A DNA stretch of 64,000 nt from Palsa-504 sp963744575. Lineage in GTDB: Bacteria > Actinomycetota > Actinomycetes > Streptosporangiales > Streptosporangiaceae. Location of the stretch: contig CAVUUF010000016.1 of assembly GCA_963744575.1 (NCBI GenBank), positions 124,001-188,000 on the forward strand. The letters are read 5' to 3'. The notes under the pieces were generated by a model. That model saw nothing but the letters and a program-made list of their open reading frames with translations, had not been told where the DNA came from and ran no database searches. A program made the position numbers and the translations under genes. Below, in pieces: positions 61,345 to 64,000 of the stretch. The first letter of the stretch is position 1. Each line of letters starts with the position of its first letter.

Positions 61345-62480
61345 CGCAGGGCGGTCACCCGCTGGACGGCGGCGTTGAAGGTGCCCGGATCCAGCTGCCC
61401 GCCGTCCAGCGCGCCGGCCAGGGCGGTGACCACCGCCTGGCCCTCGGCCGGGTCCTGGGCCGAGCACAGCAGCAGGTCCATCCCGGCCTCGGCGGCGATC
61501 ACGGCGCGCTGCCCGTAGCTGCCGAACGCGGTCAGCGCGCCGGCCTCGATAGCGTCGGTGATGGTCACGCCCTGGTAGCCGAGCCGACCGCGGAGCTCGC
61601 CCCGGATCACCGCCGGGGAAAGCCCGGCCGGATTGGCCTTGTCCAGCGCCGGATAAACGGCCCACGAGGCCATGACGAGCTTGACCCCGGCGGCGATGGC
61701 GGCCGGGTAGGGCACCTCGTCCTTGGAACGCAGGCCGGACAGCGACACGTTCAGCGTGACCGGTCCGGTGTCGGTGTTCTGCGACTTCGTGGCCGAACCG
61801 AGCCCGGGGAAATGCTTGGCCGTGGCGGCCACGCCGGCCTGCTGCTGGGCGGTGATGAAGGCCTGCCCCCCGCATTCGGTGACCACCGAGGCGTTGTTGC
61901 TGTAGGAGCGCTGGTACTGGTCGATGAAGTTGCCCGACTTGTAGTACACGTCGAGCACCGGCGCCAGGTTGACGTTCATGCCCACGTCGGCCAGGTTCTG
62001 TCCCGCCCCGGTGCCCGCCGCGCTGGCCGCCGCGGCCGGGTGGGCGGACTGCCCGATCTGCTTTTCCGACATGGTCGGCGCGCCGGGCAGCCGCCGTACC
62101 TCGCCGCCCTCCTGGTCGGTCATCAGCAGCAGCGGCGAGGACACCGGGCTCTGCTGCTGCGCCTGGACCAGCTGCTGGATCACCGACGCGATCTGGGCGT
62201 CGCTGGAGATGTTCCCGCCGAAGAAGATCACCCCGGCGGCCTGGCCCGCGCTGATCTGCCGCAGCAGGGCCGACGGCACGGTCAGCCCCGAGTAGGAGAA
62301 GATCACCCGCTGGCCGGCCAGCTGCGCAGACGACAGCGTGGCCGGAGCCTGGACCCGCGCCATCCGAGCCTGGCCGGCCTGCGTCTGCGCCGTCCGGGCC
62401 CAGGCGCCCGCCAGCGGCGCCACCACCCCCGCCGCCAGCATCGTCCTGAGCGCGCTGCGCCGGTCCATTCGCTTGTCCAT
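61332..62480 (-). CDS. GH3-family glycoside hydrolase (NagZ-like), Tat-exported
   Basis: 382 residues. The N-terminus MDKRMDRRSALRTMLAAGVV is a Tat-type signal with twin Arg and a hydrophobic stretch ending AGAWA. The barrel carries FGGNISSDAQI, LMTDQEGGEVRRL, the catalytic-loop AKHFPGLG and the nucleophile Asp in VTITDAIEAGAL. Relatives remove N-acetylglucosamine from cell-wall fragments; the extracytoplasmic location suggests wall recycling or scavenging. ATG 62480 has GGGAGGGGAGCC upstream. It converges with the paaX-like gene. Confidence 0.9.
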   Translation of the reverse strand: MDKRMDRRSALRTMLAAGVVAPLAGAWARTAQTQAGQARMARVQAPATLSSAQLAGQRVIFSYSGLTVPSALLRQISAGQAAGVIFFGGNISSDAQIASVIQQLVQAQQQSPVSSPLLLMTDQEGGEVRRLPGAPTMSEKQIGQSAHPAAAASAAGTGAGQNLADVGMNVNLAPVLDVYYKSGNFIDQYQRSYSNNASVVTECGGQAFITAQQQAGVAATAKHFPGLGSATKSQNTDTGPVTLNVSLSGLRSKDEVPYPAAIAAGVKLVMASWAVYPALDKANPAGLSPAVIRGELRGRLGYQGVTITDAIEAGALTAFGSYGQRAVIAAEAGMDLLLCSAQDPAEGQAVVTALAGALDGGQLDPGTFNAAVQRVTALRNSL

Positions 62481-62599
62481 GGCTCCCCTCCCGGCGGCCC
62501 ATGCCTTCAGTCCCGATGGTAACCGTGCGGATCCTCGTCTGCGTTGCGAGGCAGTGGATGCGCGCATCACCCGTCCCTGTTTTCACAGCCCGGATTACC

Positions 62600-62640
62600 G
62601 TGGACCATCACCTGCGATTTCCGCAGGTAATGGTCCACGA
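62600..62640. repeat. 18-bp stem hairpin upstream of the GH3 gene
   Basis: CGTGGACCAT-C-ACCTGCG (62600-62617) pairs with CGCAGGT-A-ATGGTCCACG (62623-62640) with one mismatch and a 5-nt loop. It lies 120 bp before the GH3 start codon. It could be an operator, an attenuator for that gene or a relic of an insertion end. Confidence 0.55.
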
Positions 62641-63021
62641 TGACGTGATCATCCGCGGGAGCGGGCCGAGGCGGGCAGCCAGTATGCCCGCGAGTTAATA
62701 ACCTGCGTCTCCCTGGTCAGCGGTCAGGTCAGCACCCAGGCGCCGTCCTGGCGGGTCAGCCCGTGCCGCAGCAGGGTGCGCAAGTTGATCGTGGCGCACC
62801 GGGTGTGCAGCCAGAATCACTGACCAGGGCCTGCTTGGCCTAGTAAACCTGAAACTCATTGCTTGTTTCTGATTGCGAGCGTAGCGTGAAGATATGCCTC
62901 CGGGCAGACCGCACCGCCAACGTGCCCGGTCTGGTATTCGCGAGTAGGCATCCGGTTCGGAGTGAAGCTGGGCCTCGGCTCCGAGGCACGTGCTGGGGTA
63001 ACCCCGACCGCAGGGAACGTC
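62641..63021. other. 381-bp non-coding stretch
   Basis: A leftward fragment at 62728-62815 (INLRTLLRHGLTRQDGAWVL) looks like a piece of a broken protein I cannot identify. Nothing else convincing; it must hold the promoter of the solute-binding protein gene. Confidence 0.35.
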
Positions 63022-63984
63022 ATGAGAGCAGCGCCGGAACGACGGACGGTGGCGTACGTAGCCTGTCTGGCGCTGGCTGTCGTGTGCTGCGCCTGCGCCT
63101 GCGGCAGCGGGCCGGCTGATCATGCCGGCGGGGCCGGCAAGCATGGCGCTGTCATTACGGTCGGGTCATTCGACTTCCCGGAGAGCGTGCTGCTCGCCGA
63201 CATCTACGCCGGCGCGCTCACGGCGCAGGGCTTCCCTGTCCGCGTCCTGCCGGACCTGGGCGCTCGCGAGCTGGTGGACCCGGCGCTGATGAGCGGACTT
63301 GTCCAGGTGGTGCCGGAGTACTCCGGGTCGGCGCTGGAGTTCGTCAGCCTGGGACGGCAGTCCGCGACGTCCGATATGACGGCGACCGGCAGGGCCCTGG
63401 CCAGGTGGGTGGCTAGCCGGGGGCTGGTGGCGGGGCGCCCGTCCGCCGCGCAGGACGCCAACGTCATCGTGGTCACCGCCGCGACCGCGGCCCGCTATGG
63501 CCTGCGCTCGGTCGCCGACCTGGCCCGGGTGGCGCCGCGGCTGGCGTTCGGCGGTCCGCCCGAATGCCCGGAGCGAGTCTACTGCCTGCTCGGGCTGAAG
63601 CAGGTTTACGGGCTCCGGTTCCGTTTCCTAGCGCTCGACGCCGGGGGCCCGCTGACGCTGCAGGCCCTGCAGGCAGGGGACATCGGCGTCGCGCTGCTGT
63701 TCAGCACCGATCCGGCCATCACGGCGGACCATCTGGTGGTGCTGGCCGACGACCGCGGCCTGCAGCCGGCCGAGAACGTCGTCCCGCTGGTCCGCCGGGA
63801 TGCCGTCGCCCGCTACGGCCCGCGGCTGCTCGCGGCGCTCGACGCTGTGTCGGCGCGGCTGACGACCGGCTCGCTGCGCGCCCTGGACGCGCAGGTGGAG
63901 CTGCGCGGGGATAACCCGGGCAGCGTGGCCTGGACCTGGCTGCGCGCGCAGGGGCTGATCTCGGCGGGGGGTGCGGCGCAGTGA
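63022..63984 (+). CDS. ABC transporter solute-binding lipoprotein (OpuAC/ProX-like)
   Basis: 320 residues: a lipoprotein-type signal (AYVACLALAVVCCACACG), then ITVGSFDFPESVLLADIYAG, GLVQVVPEYSGSALEFVSLG and LRSVADLARVAPRLAFGGPP, the pattern of glycine betaine/choline/osmoprotectant-binding proteins. It is shorter than some relatives but complete. ATG 63022 follows AGGGAA; the in-frame start at 62962 lacks a ribosome site. Its TGA overlaps the start of the next gene (GTGA), probably the permease. Confidence 0.88.
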   Translation: MRAAPERRTVAYVACLALAVVCCACACGSGPADHAGGAGKHGAVITVGSFDFPESVLLADIYAGALTAQGFPVRVLPDLGARELVDPALMSGLVQVVPEYSGSALEFVSLGRQSATSDMTATGRALARWVASRGLVAGRPSAAQDANVIVVTAATAARYGLRSVADLARVAPRLAFGGPPECPERVYCLLGLKQVYGLRFRFLALDAGGPLTLQALQAGDIGVALLFSTDPAITADHLVVLADDRGLQPAENVVPLVRRDAVARYGPRLLAALDAVSARLTTGSLRALDAQVELRGDNPGSVAWTWLRAQGLISAGGAAQ

Positions 63985-64000
63985 CCGAGAACGCCGGGAC
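63981..64000 (+). CDS. Start of next transporter gene (cut by window edge)
   Basis: GTG at 63981 overlaps the TGA of the binding-protein gene and reads V/M-T-E-N-A-G before the edge. From position it is likely the membrane or ATPase subunit of the same ABC transporter; six codons cannot show more. Confidence 0.45.

Overview
The window is about 64 kb of GC-rich actinobacterial chromosome. The markers are an RbpA-type RNA polymerase-binding protein, a polyprenol-phosphate mannose synthase, a DyP peroxidase/encapsulin pair, a mycothiol-dependent nitroreductase-type thioredoxin-fold protein, two SigR/SigH-type promoters, frequent GTGA/ATGA gene overlaps and many apparently leaderless starts. Gene content looks like a soil actinomycete (Streptosporangiales or Streptomyces-like); I cannot name the species. 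I recognised no rRNA, tRNA or CRISPR array.

Layout. 1-13 kb is core metabolism: a split-barrel flavoprotein cut by the left edge, a CBS protein, ppm1, rbpA, a glycerophosphodiesterase, two methyltransferases, two small membrane proteins, an adk-prs overlap pair, oligopeptidase B, a CorA-like transporter and the DyP-encapsulin operon. 13.1-14.0 kb is non-coding and holds a phased cluster of six DnaA-box-like 9-mers and strong hairpins. 14-20.6 kb carries a P450, a UvrA-like ABC ATPase and, convergent to it, a HelD/HelR helicase preceded by a 19-bp rifamycin-associated-element-like palindrome. 20.6-27.6 kb is a gene graveyard (fragments of VOC, cyclase, integrase and LuxR genes, a frameshifted gene and an internally deleted membrane protein) around an intact ArsR-SRPBCC-YCII operon, a VOC protein and a methyltransferase. 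27.6-34 kb has a three-gene two-component operon, threonine synthase, an RsbW-like kinase and a deaminase. 34-37.7 kb has a metG relic, a stress membrane protein, an AlkZ-like winged-helix protein and a TnpB-only insertion element. 37.7-46 kb has a peptidase, an LLM oxidoreductase, the mycothiol nitroreductase, a LacI/malic enzyme divergon and an ECF sigma/anti-sigma pair. 46-49 kb has an MFS-USP fusion and a free USP.

49.1-53.7 kb is the most system-like accessory locus: transposase and recombinase relics, then a TPR-CHAT protease divergent from a cytoplasmic subtilisin, with a 53-bp shared promoter region. 53.7-61.3 kb is a benzoyl-CoA (box) degradation operon, boxC-boxB-benzoate CoA ligase-3-hydroxyacyl-CoA dehydrogenase with translational coupling, divergent from a PaaX-family regulator. 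A lipid- or wall-linked end follows: a Tat-exported GH3 hydrolase, and a lipoprotein solute-binding gene of an osmoprotectant-type ABC transporter whose next gene is cut by the right edge.

Functional links. The box operon activates benzoate to its CoA thioester, epoxidises it, cleaves the ring and feeds beta-oxidation to 3-oxoadipyl-CoA; boxA and boxD are not in the window. Thiol-oxidative stress control (SigR-type) probably drives rbpA and the nitroreductase. HelR and the UvrA-like ATPase together suggest a small drug-protection neighbourhood. The CHAT/subtilisin pair suggests a proteolytic cascade.
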